64,000 nt of DNA from Bacteroidales bacterium (lineage in GTDB: Bacteria > Bacteroidota > Bacteroidia > Bacteroidales > UBA3824): the NCBI GenBank assembly GCA_016286055.1, contig JAEERW010000005.1:186001-250000 (forward strand), read 5' to 3'. The position numbers and the translations under genes were made by a program. Below, piece by piece: positions 20,411 through 30,551 of the stretch (positions within the stretch are counted from its first letter, which is position 1; the number at the start of each line of letters is the position of its first letter). The notes under the pieces are model-generated. The model was given only the letters and a program-made list of their open reading frames with translations. It had not been told where the DNA came from and did no database searches.

Positions 20411-21910
20411 ATGAAACACACTTTTTTATTACTTGCTGCTCTTAGTTTAACGACAGCAGGTTTTTGCCAAAACAGCGGAACAAAAATTGAAGTCAACCTT
20501 ACAGATGTTCCGGCTGGATACAAAATAAACTTCACCCGTTTCGACAATAAGGAAGGTCACTCAATTTTAATTGATTCGTCTAACTCAACAAAACGGACAT
20601 TTACAATTAATTGCGATCCAATTGACGAAACCACAATTTATTCTGTAAGAGTCTACAATGGTAACACACGTAATTCAACAATACCAAGAGCAATTTACAT
20701 TAAAGAGGGTTTCACGTCAACTGTTTCGGGTTCGAGTGCTTACCCTAATAATTGGACAATCAGCAGCAAACATCCAAAACAGGCTTTCGACAACACACTC
20801 AACGATGCCGCAAAGGATTTACGCACAGAGGAGAACAAATTGTACATCAGTATGGATACCGTTACTTCAAACGAAAGTATCAACATATTATACGATATGA
20901 TAGATGAACTTGAAATCAAAATCGAAGAAAAGGAATTGAATGTAATGAAAACCCTTCCAATCGACGATTATTGGTTAGACAATTTAAAAATGATGTGTAG
21001 CGCAATCAATTACGAAGGTAAAGATTATGCCAACTACAAAAAAATAGAGGAAGTTTTCAACCTACTACCCGAAGAACACAAAAAATCAAAAAAGGGCAAA
21101 AGTATGTATATGGCACTTTACGAAAACGCACCCCAAAAAGGCGACGAAATCATAGATTACGACCTTTACGATGCCGATGGCAAACTTCATCATCTTGCTG
21201 ATTATAAAGGCAAATGGATGCTGTTGGATTTCAGCACCTATTATTGCGGTCCGTGCAGGATGTTTGGCGCGGCAGTAAAATATTTCTACCAAAAAGGTAT
21301 CGGCAAAAACATTGAAATAATAACCATCATTAACGACACCAAAGAAGTATTTGAGCAGATGGCAGAAACAGAAAAATATATCAGTCCGCTATTTCACGAC
21401 CGCGACGAAAAAGACGGTATTTTTGCTTTGTACAAAGTTTCGGCATATCCCACTTTCTTTGTTGTCAACCCCGAGGGCAAACTACAACATTGCGTTTCGG
21501 GTTTCAGCCTTAGTTATATGTTAAACCTCTTTAAAGAGGTGGGTGCTATGCCCAAACCCGAAATTAAAAAAGTAAAAGGCGGAACCGTCATCAACTACCC
21601 CGAAAGCGATAAGAATTCAGGATTGTGGCTCGAAAGCGTAGAACTCTACAAAGATTCCACAGTATTGAACGTTTCATCCATTTGTTATAGCATCGGCGAA
21701 GGTTCAACCATAAAATACAACAACGGCAAAAACAGTTGCCAACTACTCTCGTCGAGTATAGGTTTAAACCAATACACATCATTTAATGATGGTATGAAAC
21801 TCTGCCGCCTCACCTTCGCTCCCCTCCCCAAAGGCACAAAATCATTCGATTTTATCGAAGGCGACTGCGAGGGATGCTTTAAAATCGAAGGCGTAAAGAT
21901 TGCAGAGTAA
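20411..21910 (+). CDS. Secreted TlpA-like thioredoxin-fold protein, tandem copy 2
   Basis: A protein of 499 residues, signal peptide ending 'TAGFCQ'. The domain order is as in copy 1: beta domain, helical linker, thioredoxin fold with CGPC near residue 280, C-terminal beta domain with CEGC at 486-489. The C-terminal beta domain has drifted most between the copies, except for the last 30 residues, which are nearly identical in all three. The gap to copy 1 is 36 bp and to copy 3 is 29 bp, so the three probably form one operon. Confidence 0.85.
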   Translation: MKHTFLLLAALSLTTAGFCQNSGTKIEVNLTDVPAGYKINFTRFDNKEGHSILIDSSNSTKRTFTINCDPIDETTIYSVRVYNGNTRNSTIPRAIYIKEGFTSTVSGSSAYPNNWTISSKHPKQAFDNTLNDAAKDLRTEENKLYISMDTVTSNESINILYDMIDELEIKIEEKELNVMKTLPIDDYWLDNLKMMCSAINYEGKDYANYKKIEEVFNLLPEEHKKSKKGKSMYMALYENAPQKGDEIIDYDLYDADGKLHHLADYKGKWMLLDFSTYYCGPCRMFGAAVKYFYQKGIGKNIEIITIINDTKEVFEQMAETEKYISPLFHDRDEKDGIFALYKVSAYPTFFVVNPEGKLQHCVSGFSLSYMLNLFKEVGAMPKPEIKKVKGGTVINYPESDKNSGLWLESVELYKDSTVLNVSSICYSIGEGSTIKYNNGKNSCQLLSSSIGLNQYTSFNDGMKLCRLTFAPLPKGTKSFDFIEGDCEGCFKIEGVKIAE

Positions 21911-21939
21911 TTTATTAAAAAACATAAAACATCAACAAA

Positions 21940-23448
21940 ATGAAACTAAAATTCTATCTCGCCGCACTAACCATAGCGGCAATGTCGTCCTGCCAACAGA
22001 AGGGCGAAACCACAATTGAGGTAAACCTCACAAACATTCCTGAGGAATACGATGTCTGTCTGAACCGAGTAGAAGGCGAAGGCGTAAAGATGGTCTTTAT
22101 CGATTCTACGAGAACCACCACACGCAAATTCTCTTTCAAGTGCGATTCAATCACCGACGACTCTTACTTCCACGTGATTATAAAAAAAGGCAACTACGAT
22201 TTCAACACAATGTACAAAAACATTTTCGTGCAAGACGGCTACACCTCAACCGTAACAGGTTCCGACATCTTCCCAAGTTTGTGGACTGTCAAGAGCAAAA
22301 ACCCACGCCAAGACTTCGACGACAAACTGTACGAACCTATGAAGAATATGTTCAAACAGGTAGATGAACTCTTGCTCGCCGCCTCCAAATCAACCTCTGA
22401 CGAAGAGCGCGAACAAATCTACGAGCAAATAGACGAAATCGACGAACAATTGCTCGATAAGTATTTTGAATCGCTGATGTCACTACCTGCGAACGACTAT
22501 TTGATGAAAGAATTGTGCAGCAAGATGGACTTTATCTACGAGGAGGGCAAAGACAGCAAATACTACGGAAAAGTAGAGGCTATCTACAACAAACTTCCCG
22601 ACGAGTACAAAAACTCTAAGATTGGCAAGGCTGTCAACCTCGCTCTCTACGGCAAGGTGCCTGCTGTCGGCGACCAAATAAACGACTACGACCTCTACGA
22701 CATCAACGGCAAACTTCACCACCTCGCCGACTACAAGGGCAAATGGCTGTTGCTTGATTTCAGTTCGTACTATTGTGGTCCGTGCAGAATGTTTGACGCT
22801 TCGGTGAAATATTTTTACGAGAGAGGCATCGGCAAGGAGTTTGAAATTATCACCATCACCGCCGACACAGAAAGTCAATTTGCAGAGATGGTTAATGCTG
22901 AAAAACCAAACCACCCTCTCTTCAACGACCGCGATGGCAGAACAGGTCTTTTTGCCCTCAACAAGATTTGCGCAACACCGACATTCTATATTGTGAATCC
23001 CGACGGCATAATCGAGGATATTTTTGAGGGTGCTCATATGGACAAAATCATCAAAGTGTTGAAAGACCACGGATTTACCGCGCCCGAAATCAAGACTGAA
23101 AACGGTGCAACAATCATCACCAACCCCGCATTTGCAGACATCAACGGTGCGTTCCTCATCGACAAGGCGGAGATTTACAAAGATTCCGTGGTGCTCAACT
23201 GCACATACCCAATGAGCGGTAGTTTCAAAGTGGCAAAAGAAACCGCACTTTTTGCTAACGGAAAATGCGTAAGCAAATTGACTGGCAGCGACATCATCCT
23301 TGACGAATACACCCAAGTGCCCTTCGACAAACTTGGTCACTGCCGCCTCACCTTCGCCCCCCTTCCCAAAGGCACCAAAACCTTCGACTTTATCGAAGGC
23401 GACTGCGATGGATGCTTTAAAATCGAAGGAGTAAAGATTGCGGAGTAA
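21940..23448 (+). CDS. TlpA-like thioredoxin-fold lipoprotein, tandem copy 3
   Basis: A protein of 502 residues. Unlike the other two copies the N-terminus has a lipobox-like 'AAMSSC', so this copy should be a lipoprotein anchored to a membrane. The thioredoxin fold carries CGPC (near 281) and the cis-proline is in 'ATPTF'. The C-terminal second motif is CDGC (489-492). It ends the operon before a bidirectional terminator. One anchored and two soluble versions of the same enzyme suggest different places of action. Confidence 0.86.
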   Translation: MKLKFYLAALTIAAMSSCQQKGETTIEVNLTNIPEEYDVCLNRVEGEGVKMVFIDSTRTTTRKFSFKCDSITDDSYFHVIIKKGNYDFNTMYKNIFVQDGYTSTVTGSDIFPSLWTVKSKNPRQDFDDKLYEPMKNMFKQVDELLLAASKSTSDEEREQIYEQIDEIDEQLLDKYFESLMSLPANDYLMKELCSKMDFIYEEGKDSKYYGKVEAIYNKLPDEYKNSKIGKAVNLALYGKVPAVGDQINDYDLYDINGKLHHLADYKGKWLLLDFSSYYCGPCRMFDASVKYFYERGIGKEFEIITITADTESQFAEMVNAEKPNHPLFNDRDGRTGLFALNKICATPTFYIVNPDGIIEDIFEGAHMDKIIKVLKDHGFTAPEIKTENGATIITNPAFADINGAFLIDKAEIYKDSVVLNCTYPMSGSFKVAKETALFANGKCVSKLTGSDIILDEYTQVPFDKLGHCRLTFAPLPKGTKTFDFIEGDCDGCFKIEGVKIAE

Positions 23449-23491
23449 TTACCACATTTGGACGAAAAACAACTCTCCACCCCCTAAAAAA

Positions 23492-23533
23492 AACAACCAC
23501 TTCCCTATCATCAGAAAGTGGTTGTTTTTTATT
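23492..23533. terminator. Bidirectional terminator between the thioredoxin operon and ddh
   Basis: 11-bp stem AACAACCACTT (23492-23502) with its complement (23516-23526), flanked by A and T runs so that it can work on both strands. Confidence 0.9.
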
Positions 23534-23552
23534 TAATATAATGTGTTTCAGA

Positions 23553-24458
23553 TTACACAGTATGCAGCAAGAAATCCTCTACATCACCTCCTACAAGGTC
23601 GAAGGGGGCAATCTGAGGAAGCGAGTAGCAACCCGGTTTCTGTTTTACAACGGCACGGGCGCAGGCACAGAGAACTTGTCCTGTGAGAGCGGGGTTGTTG
23701 ATGCTCATCGAAAACGAGAAACGCTGATTTTGAGTGTCGCCGCTAACGCCTTTACGTTCAAGCAATACACCGTGACCCATATCTCGGAGGTCGTTTACAC
23801 AAGCCACTTCGTGAACGTGAGTATCGTCGTGAGCAAAATACGAGTCGGTTTTGATGGCTTTTTCCACGTCGGCAAACTTAGCGCCTTTTTCGAGTTCTAC
23901 ATAAACATCGCGGCGGTGAATGCCTGTGCCAAGAGGAATTGTCATCGAAAGAGCGTCTTTAACGCCTTTTTTGCTGCGGGCAACTACCGAGTGACCCATA
24001 CTCATACCAGGACCAAAGTTGGTGTAAGTCAAACCTTTGGGAGCCATAGCCAAAAGCAGAGTGCGGATTACCGAGTCTGTACCGGGGTCCCAACCTGCCG
24101 AAATAATAGCGGCTGCCTTGTGTTTTTTGCCGGCTGCGTCGAGAGCCTTGTAAAGTTTAAGTATTTCTTCGCCGTGAATGTCGAAACTGTCAACTGTGCA
24201 GATACCTTTTTCGATAAGTTTTTGAGCGGCTGCGGGAATCTCGCGTGAGGGCAACGCCAAAATAGCGGCGTCAACTTTGCCCAACTCGTCGATATCGGCA
24301 ACCACCTTGATGCCTTCGAGAAAAGCGTCTTTTTTGCCGAGCGATTCTTTGCGACGAACCACGCCTACGAGTTCCATATCAGCGGCAGCCTTTACCGCCT
24401 GAATCGAGTAACGGCCTATGTTGCCGTATCCTACAACTGCAATTTTTATCTTTGCCAT
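23553..24458 (-). CDS. ddh: meso-Diaminopimelate D-dehydrogenase
   Basis: A 301-residue NADPH-dependent enzyme that makes meso-diaminopimelate in one step from L-tetrahydrodipicolinate, a shortcut of lysine and peptidoglycan synthesis. N-terminal Rossmann motif 'VVGYGNIGRYS' (8-18), 'VVRRKES' after the second strand, and the substrate domain with 'SAGWDPGTDSVIR' (about 122-134) and 'GPGMSMGHSVVAR' are hallmarks. The gene stands alone between its terminator and the groES upstream region. Confidence 0.94.
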   Translation of the reverse strand: MAKIKIAVVGYGNIGRYSIQAVKAAADMELVGVVRRKESLGKKDAFLEGIKVVADIDELGKVDAAILALPSREIPAAAQKLIEKGICTVDSFDIHGEEILKLYKALDAAGKKHKAAAIISAGWDPGTDSVIRTLLLAMAPKGLTYTNFGPGMSMGHSVVARSKKGVKDALSMTIPLGTGIHRRDVYVELEKGAKFADVEKAIKTDSYFAHDDTHVHEVACVNDLRDMGHGVLLERKGVSGDTQNQRFSFSMSINNPALTGQVLCACARAVVKQKPGCYSLPQIAPFDLVGGDVEDFLLHTV

Positions 24459-24603
24459 TTTGTATAATTTTTAATTTATTGTTTCAATAATTGTCCGTAA
24501 AATTACAAAAAACCCTTATACTTTGCTCATACGGCAGACCATTTTTACGAAAAATACTGATAGTGTTTTTGTTAATTGTTTGTGTAATAAGGCATTAATC
24601 CTT

Positions 24604-24720
24604 CTGACACATTCTGACAAACGCTGTCACCCACTGACATTTTGGCAACTTATTCTTTTATAACGCATTACCCAAAGAATGCGGCAGTCTCCGCTGACAA
24701 ATCTGACACAAACTCTGCCA
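24604..24720. promoter_or_regulatory. Phased CTGACA repeat array upstream of groES
   Basis: The 351-bp stretch between ddh and groES holds no gene. Within it CTGACA occurs at 24604, 24614 and 24634 with CTGTCA at 24624, exactly 10 bp apart, followed by TGGCA at 24643. A second cluster has CTGACA at 24694 and 24703 and CTGCCA at 24715; TGACA occurs again at 24754. Likely a regulator site for the chaperonin operon; no regulator can be named. Confidence 0.55.
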
Positions 24721-24809
24721 AAATGTCCGTTTTTATCCTTTGGCACAAAATATGACAACCCTAAACGTGAAAAAACAAATTTATAAAACAATTTTAAAAA
24801 CAATATAAA

Positions 24810-25085
24810 ATGGCATTAAACATTAAACCCCTCGGCACGAGAGTAGTAGTTAAAGTGCAGGAAGCCGAAAACAAAACAAAATCAGGAATTTACATTCCCG
24901 ATTCGGCAAAAGAGAAACCGCAGCGCGGCGAAATTGTAGCAGTAGGCAACGGTACAAAAGACGAGGCTATGGAACTCAAAGCCGGCGACATCGTACTCTA
25001 CGGCAAATACGCAGGTACAAAAATCGAACTCGACGGAGAAGAGTACCTCATTATGAACCAATCAGACGTTTTGGCTATTGTTTAA
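24810..25085 (+). CDS. groES: Co-chaperonin GroES
   Basis: A 91-residue Cpn10 that caps the GroEL ring. The start '[16 protein letters not shown]', the mobile loop region with '[17 protein letters not shown]' (about 21-37) and '[14 protein letters not shown][10 protein letters not shown]' are typical. groEL follows after 21 bp. Confidence 0.98.
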   Translation: MALNIKPLGTRVVVKVQEAENKTKSGIYIPDSAKEKPQRGEIVAVGNGTKDEAMELKAGDIVLYGKYAGTKIELDGEEYLIMNQSDVLAIV

Positions 25086-25100
25086 TCAAGTAAATTTTAA

Positions 25101-26741
<1,641 letters not shown>

Positions 26742-26763
26742 GATTTAGTTCCCACATATAAAT

Positions 26764-26799
26764 AAAAAAGAGCCGCCAGAGATGGTGGCTCTTTTTTTT
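26764..26799. terminator. Terminator of groESL
   Basis: Stem GAGCCGCCA (26770-26778) with TGGTGGCTC (26783-26791), one G-T pair, 4-nt loop, flanked by A6 and T8, so it can also serve the cassette on the opposite strand. Confidence 0.92.
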
Positions 26800-26808
26800 A
26801 TGTGTTTT

Positions 26809-27036
26809 TTATGCTGCATCTAATTCGTTAATCAAATAATCAAAAACATATACCCCGCTCTGGTAATATAAACCAGTTTTAGGATTTTCTAATTTCTTAT
26901 ATGTCTGTGAGTTGTATATCAAATCCATAGCCTTTTCCATAGATAACCCTTTACTCTCAATAAGCATCTCAATCAAATCTTTTGTAACGCACTCAATTTG
27001 AAACTGAATGTCATTCTTGTCTAATTCTTCATTCAT
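26809..27036 (-). CDS. DUF3791 protein (second copy of the cassette)
   Basis: A protein of 75 residues of the DUF3791 type: 'DIQFQIECVTKDLIEMLIESKGLSMEKAMDLIYNS' pieces at the start and 'TGLYYQSGVYVFDYL' at the end. It overlaps the DUF3990 gene by 8 bp. In many genomes DUF3791 and DUF3990 genes are paired; a toxin-antitoxin role is plausible but unproven. Confidence 0.82.
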   Translation of the reverse strand: MNEELDKNDIQFQIECVTKDLIEMLIESKGLSMEKAMDLIYNSQTYKKLENPKTGLYYQSGVYVFDYLINELDAA

Positions 27037-27517
27037 TATTAATTGGTTTTAAATATGTTAATGCTTTTTCAGTACCAAAATAATATTGAAATGTTGGTCG
27101 AAGAAATTTTAACTGTCTAATCAACTCTTCAATAGGAATATAGCGTAATTTAAAACGGTTAATTTGAACACCAACCTTATCATCTGCAATTGGTCCGTAA
27201 ACTATATCATAATTATGTACAGGGGTTGCAGTACGGTTGCTACGGTTAAGCAAAATAAACTCAGCCCATTCAATTGTGTAATTATCAAACACTTTCACTC
27301 TCAAATCAGGATTTTGGTCTAAATTTGTTTCATCAAACCAATAGGCATTCACAACAGGTTTTCCACATCCCTCACGTTCAACAGTGCGTTCAGCCATCAA
27401 CATAGCCTGTTGTTTATCAACACTCAGATAAAAGCCTTGTCCAAAATCCTTGCCTCTGTGACCGAGACTAAGGTCTATTTTATCAATTTCTAAATTCGTA
27501 CCGTGATAAAGAATCAT
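27029..27517 (-). CDS. DUF3990 protein, ADP-ribosyltransferase-like
   Basis: A protein of 162 residues. The pattern 'ILYHGTN' at the N-terminus, 'KDFGQGFYLSVDKQQAMLMAE' pieces near 23-45 and 'YTIEWAEFILLNRS' near 80-93 resembles the H-Y-E arrangement of ADP-ribosyltransferases, with H5 and Y30 as candidate NAD+ contacts and the EWAEF glutamates as candidate catalytic residues. This would make it the toxin of the cassette, with the small DUF3791 proteins as partners or antitoxins. It overlaps the upstream gene by ATGA and the downstream one by 8 bp, so translation is coupled. Confidence 0.82.
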   Translation of the reverse strand: MILYHGTNLEIDKIDLSLGHRGKDFGQGFYLSVDKQQAMLMAERTVEREGCGKPVVNAYWFDETNLDQNPDLRVKVFDNYTIEWAEFILLNRSNRTATPVHNYDIVYGPIADDKVGVQINRFKLRYIPIEELIRQLKFLRPTFQYYFGTEKALTYLKPINNE

Positions 27518-27744
27518 AGGCTCAATCCTCCACCATTGCGGTTACACACTACGGTCAGGTCATCAATTGCATCATCTATCGATAGCGTATGCTCTGCCGC
27601 ATAGTTTCTCCGCAAAAAATCCAAACCTTTGAAATCTGATAAATATTTATAAGCCTTGGCATTTGAAATAGAAAAACGCATTGCAAACGCACCAATTACA
27701 CATACAATATACTCAATAATATTAGATTGCTCTGTTGCTGACAT
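27514..27744 (-). CDS. DUF3791 protein (first copy of the cassette)
   Basis: A protein of 76 residues, helical, with 'NIIEYIVCVIGAFA' and 'NAKAYKYLSDFKGLDFL', characteristic of DUF3791. It is the first gene of the three-gene cassette and ends in an ATGA overlap with the DUF3990 gene. A promoter on the minus strand (27761-27792) lies 16 bp before its start. Confidence 0.82.
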   Translation of the reverse strand: MSATEQSNIIEYIVCVIGAFAMRFSISNAKAYKYLSDFKGLDFLRRNYAAEHTLSIDDAIDDLTVVCNRNGGGLSL

Positions 27745-27760
27745 AACCTAAAATTTTTGG

Positions 27761-27792
27761 TAAAGATATTAATAATTCCTTAAAAATCCAAA
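27761..27792 (-). promoter_or_regulatory. Promoter of the DUF3791/DUF3990 cassette
   Basis: On the minus strand: TTTG (27789-27792), 20 bp, TATCTTTA (27761-27768), one base off consensus. It is next to a plus-strand TACATTTG -7 box (27800-27807) of the GH3 gene, so the two divergent units share about 95 bp. Confidence 0.65.
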
Positions 27793-27839
27793 AATTTTAT
27801 ACATTTGCCAAATAATCTCACACATTTATTAATAACAAG

Positions 27840-30425
27840 ATGAAAAGACAAATTCTATCACTGACTGCAATTTTGGCTTTGGGTATTGGTGTGGCAACTG
27901 CGCAACAGTATCCCTACCAAAATCCTAATCTGAGCGCAAAAGAACGCGCTGAGGACCTTTGCAGCCGCCTTACTCTCGAAGAAAAGGCTATGCTTATGCT
28001 CGACGAAAGTCCCGCTATTCCGCGCCTCGGAATCAAAAAATTCTTCTGGTGGAGCGAGGCTCTGCACGGTGCTGCCAATATGACAGGCGTAACGGTTTTT
28101 CCCGAACCTGTGGCTATGGCGTCGAGTTTCAACCCCGAACTTTTGTACAATGTTTTTGACGCGGCAAGCACCGAAATGCGCGCTCAATACAACAAGCGTA
28201 TGCTCAACGGCGGCGAAGACCAAAAATTCCACAGCCTTTCGGTTTGGACTCCCAATGTTAACATTTTCCGCGACCCTCGCTGGGGACGTGGTCAGGAGAC
28301 TTACGGAGAAGATCCTTACCTCACTTCTGTAATGGGCAAACAAGTGGTGCGCGGTCTGCAAGGTCCTGAGTCGTCGAAATATAGAAAACTTTGGGCGTGC
28401 GCTAAGCACTATGCAGTGCACTCTGGTCCCGAATGGAGCCGCCACACAGCCAACCTCACCGACGTTTCGGCAAGAGATTTTTGGGAAACCTATATGCCAG
28501 CATTCAAAACCCTTGTTACTGAGGCAAATGTACGCGAGGTAATGTGCGCCTACCAACGTTTAGACGATGAGCCCTGCTGCGCCAATACCCGCCTTTTGCA
28601 ACAGATTCTCCGCGAAGACTGGGGATTCAAATACTTGGTAGTGAGCGACTGCGGTGCTGTTTCAGATTTTTGGGAAAATCACAAGACATCGTCTGACGTG
28701 GTTCACGCCGCACAAAAAGGCGTTGTGTCGGGTACAGATGTGGAATGTGGATTCAACTATGTGTACAAATCTGTTCCTGAGGCAGTTAAACAAGGTTTAT
28801 TAACCGAAGCAGAAGTTAACAAACACGTACTCAGACTGTTGGAAGGCCGTTTTGACCTTGGCGAAATGGACAATCCCGACATTGTTGAATGGAGCAAAAT
28901 TCCGGCATCGAAACTTTCGTGCCAGGAACACCGCAAAATTTCATTGGAAATGGCACGCCAATCAATTGTGTTACTGCAAAATAACAACAACGTTCTGCCA
29001 TTGAAAAAGAACGCTGAAAAAATAGCAGTAATTGGTCCCAACGCCGCCAACACTCCTATGATGTGGGGCAACTACAACGGTATGCCCAACAGCACTGTAA
29101 ACATTCTCGACGGCATCAAAGCCAAACAGAAAAACATTGTATATTTTCAAGGTTGCGACCTCACTTACGAAAAAGTGCTCGACAACCGCATTGCCACCGA
29201 ATGTACCGCCGACGGCAAAAAAGGTATGAAAGGTACATTCTGGAACAACCTTAAACGTGAAGGAAAACCCGTTACCACAGAGTATTACATTAATCCTGTA
29301 AACGTTACCACAGCGGGAATGCACGTGTTTGCTCCCAATGTAAAGATCGAAGATTTTTCGGCAAAATACACCACAGTTTTTGCACCCAAAAACGCAGGAG
29401 AATATGTTCTCAATGTTGAAGGATGCGGTGATTTTCAGGTATTTGTAAACGGCGAACAAAAACAGAACGTTCACTCTTGGCGCACCACTCCTACCACCAC
29501 TGTTTTGAATGCAAAATCGGGCGAAAAATTCGACATCGAAATCCGTTTTGCTCACGTTAAAACTTGGAACGCAAACATCAAAATAGAAATAGCCAAAGAA
29601 TCGCCAATCGACTATCAATCAATAATTGCCAACCTCAAAGGCATCAACAAGGTGATTTTTGTTGGTGGAATTTCGCCCCAACTCGAAGGCGAGGAAATGC
29701 CCGTTAACATCGACGGATTCAAAGGCGGCGACCGCACTCACATCGAACTTCCCAAAGTTCAGCGCGATTTTCTCAAAGCACTCAAAGACGCTGGCAAAAC
29801 AGTTATTTTTGTAAACTGCTCAGGCTCAGCCATTGCGCTCGAACCCGAAACCAAAAACTGCGAAGCCATTGTTCAGGCTTGGTACGCAGGTCAGGAAGGC
29901 GGCACAGCCATTGCAGATGTACTTTTTGGCGACTACAATCCCAGCGGAAAACTCCCCGTAACATTCTACAAAAACTCGTCGCAACTGCCTGATTTTGAGG
30001 ATTACAGTATGAAAGGACGCACCTACCGATATTTCAACGACCCGCTGTTTGCATTCGGCTACGGATTGAGTTACACCAAGTTTGAAATCGGCAACGGCAA
30101 GGTATCAAAAAGCGGCAAAAACTTCATCGTTAGCGTTCCCGTAAAAAATGCTGGCAATGTAGCTGGTACTGAGATAGTTCAGGTTTACATCAAAGATCTT
30201 CAAGACAGCGACGGTCCCCGCATCTCGCTCCGTGGCTTTGCCCGTGTAGACCTCAAACCCGGCGAACAGAAAACCGCTGAAATCACCCTCACACCCAAAG
30301 AGTTTGAGTTCTTTGATCCGCATATCTACAATCTGCGCACCAAACCCGGCGACTACGAAATCTACTACGGCAATTCGTCAAGAGATAAAGATTTGAAAAA
30401 GACCGTGGTAACAATTGACAATTAA
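27840..30425 (+). CDS. Secreted glycoside hydrolase family 3 (beta-xylosidase/beta-glucosidase type)
   Basis: A protein of 861 residues, signal peptide ending 'GVATAQ'. It contains a GH3 N-terminal barrel with 'NIFRDPRWGRGQETYGEDP' pieces (142-160), 'KHY' (189-191), and the nucleophile D270 in 'VVSDCGAV'. A PA14-like beta insertion (about 430-590) splits the second GH3 domain, and a fibronectin-III-like domain closes the protein. The 'WWSEALHGAA' and 'CAYQRLDDEPCC' segments favour the xylosidase branch. A -7 box lies at 27800-27807. The last codons and stop (ACA ATT GAC AAT TAA) are part of a heptamer repeat array. Confidence 0.92.
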   Translation: MKRQILSLTAILALGIGVATAQQYPYQNPNLSAKERAEDLCSRLTLEEKAMLMLDESPAIPRLGIKKFFWWSEALHGAANMTGVTVFPEPVAMASSFNPELLYNVFDAASTEMRAQYNKRMLNGGEDQKFHSLSVWTPNVNIFRDPRWGRGQETYGEDPYLTSVMGKQVVRGLQGPESSKYRKLWACAKHYAVHSGPEWSRHTANLTDVSARDFWETYMPAFKTLVTEANVREVMCAYQRLDDEPCCANTRLLQQILREDWGFKYLVVSDCGAVSDFWENHKTSSDVVHAAQKGVVSGTDVECGFNYVYKSVPEAVKQGLLTEAEVNKHVLRLLEGRFDLGEMDNPDIVEWSKIPASKLSCQEHRKISLEMARQSIVLLQNNNNVLPLKKNAEKIAVIGPNAANTPMMWGNYNGMPNSTVNILDGIKAKQKNIVYFQGCDLTYEKVLDNRIATECTADGKKGMKGTFWNNLKREGKPVTTEYYINPVNVTTAGMHVFAPNVKIEDFSAKYTTVFAPKNAGEYVLNVEGCGDFQVFVNGEQKQNVHSWRTTPTTTVLNAKSGEKFDIEIRFAHVKTWNANIKIEIAKESPIDYQSIIANLKGINKVIFVGGISPQLEGEEMPVNIDGFKGGDRTHIELPKVQRDFLKALKDAGKTVIFVNCSGSAIALEPETKNCEAIVQAWYAGQEGGTAIADVLFGDYNPSGKLPVTFYKNSSQLPDFEDYSMKGRTYRYFNDPLFAFGYGLSYTKFEIGNGKVSKSGKNFIVSVPVKNAGNVAGTEIVQVYIKDLQDSDGPRISLRGFARVDLKPGEQKTAEITLTPKEFEFFDPHIYNLRTKPGDYEIYYGNSSRDKDLKKTVVTIDN

Positions 30426-30494
30426 CAATTCATAATTGACAATTCATAATTGACAATTCATAATTGACAATTCATAATTGACAATTCATAATTA
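30411..30494. repeat. Heptamer repeat array, 12 units
   Basis: Twelve 7-bp units of the form A(C/T)AATT(G/C/A), mostly alternating ACAATTC and ATAATTG, spanning exactly 84 bp. The first 15 bp supply the last codons and the stop of the GH3 gene. Confidence 0.92.
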
Positions 30495-30498
30495 ATAA

Positions 30499-30535
30499 AA
30501 AAGCCGCTTGGAAATAAATTCAAGCGGCTTTTTGT
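30499..30535. terminator. Bidirectional terminator between GH3 and the Dxs-like gene
   Basis: 12-bp stem AAAAGCCGCTTG (30499-30510) with its complement (30521-30532), 10-nt loop, A and T runs on the two sides. Confidence 0.92.
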
Positions 30536-30551
30536 ATCTAACTATAAAATT

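Noticed and set aside
22483-23340. Open frame of 285 codons on the minus strand opposite the third thioredoxin-like gene
   Set aside because: Pure shadow of the plus-strand gene, which has a signal peptide and conserved motifs.
30411-30494. Tandem repeats that could be taken for a CRISPR array
   Set aside because: The units are 7 bp (14 bp in pairs) with no spacers and no cas genes nearby.
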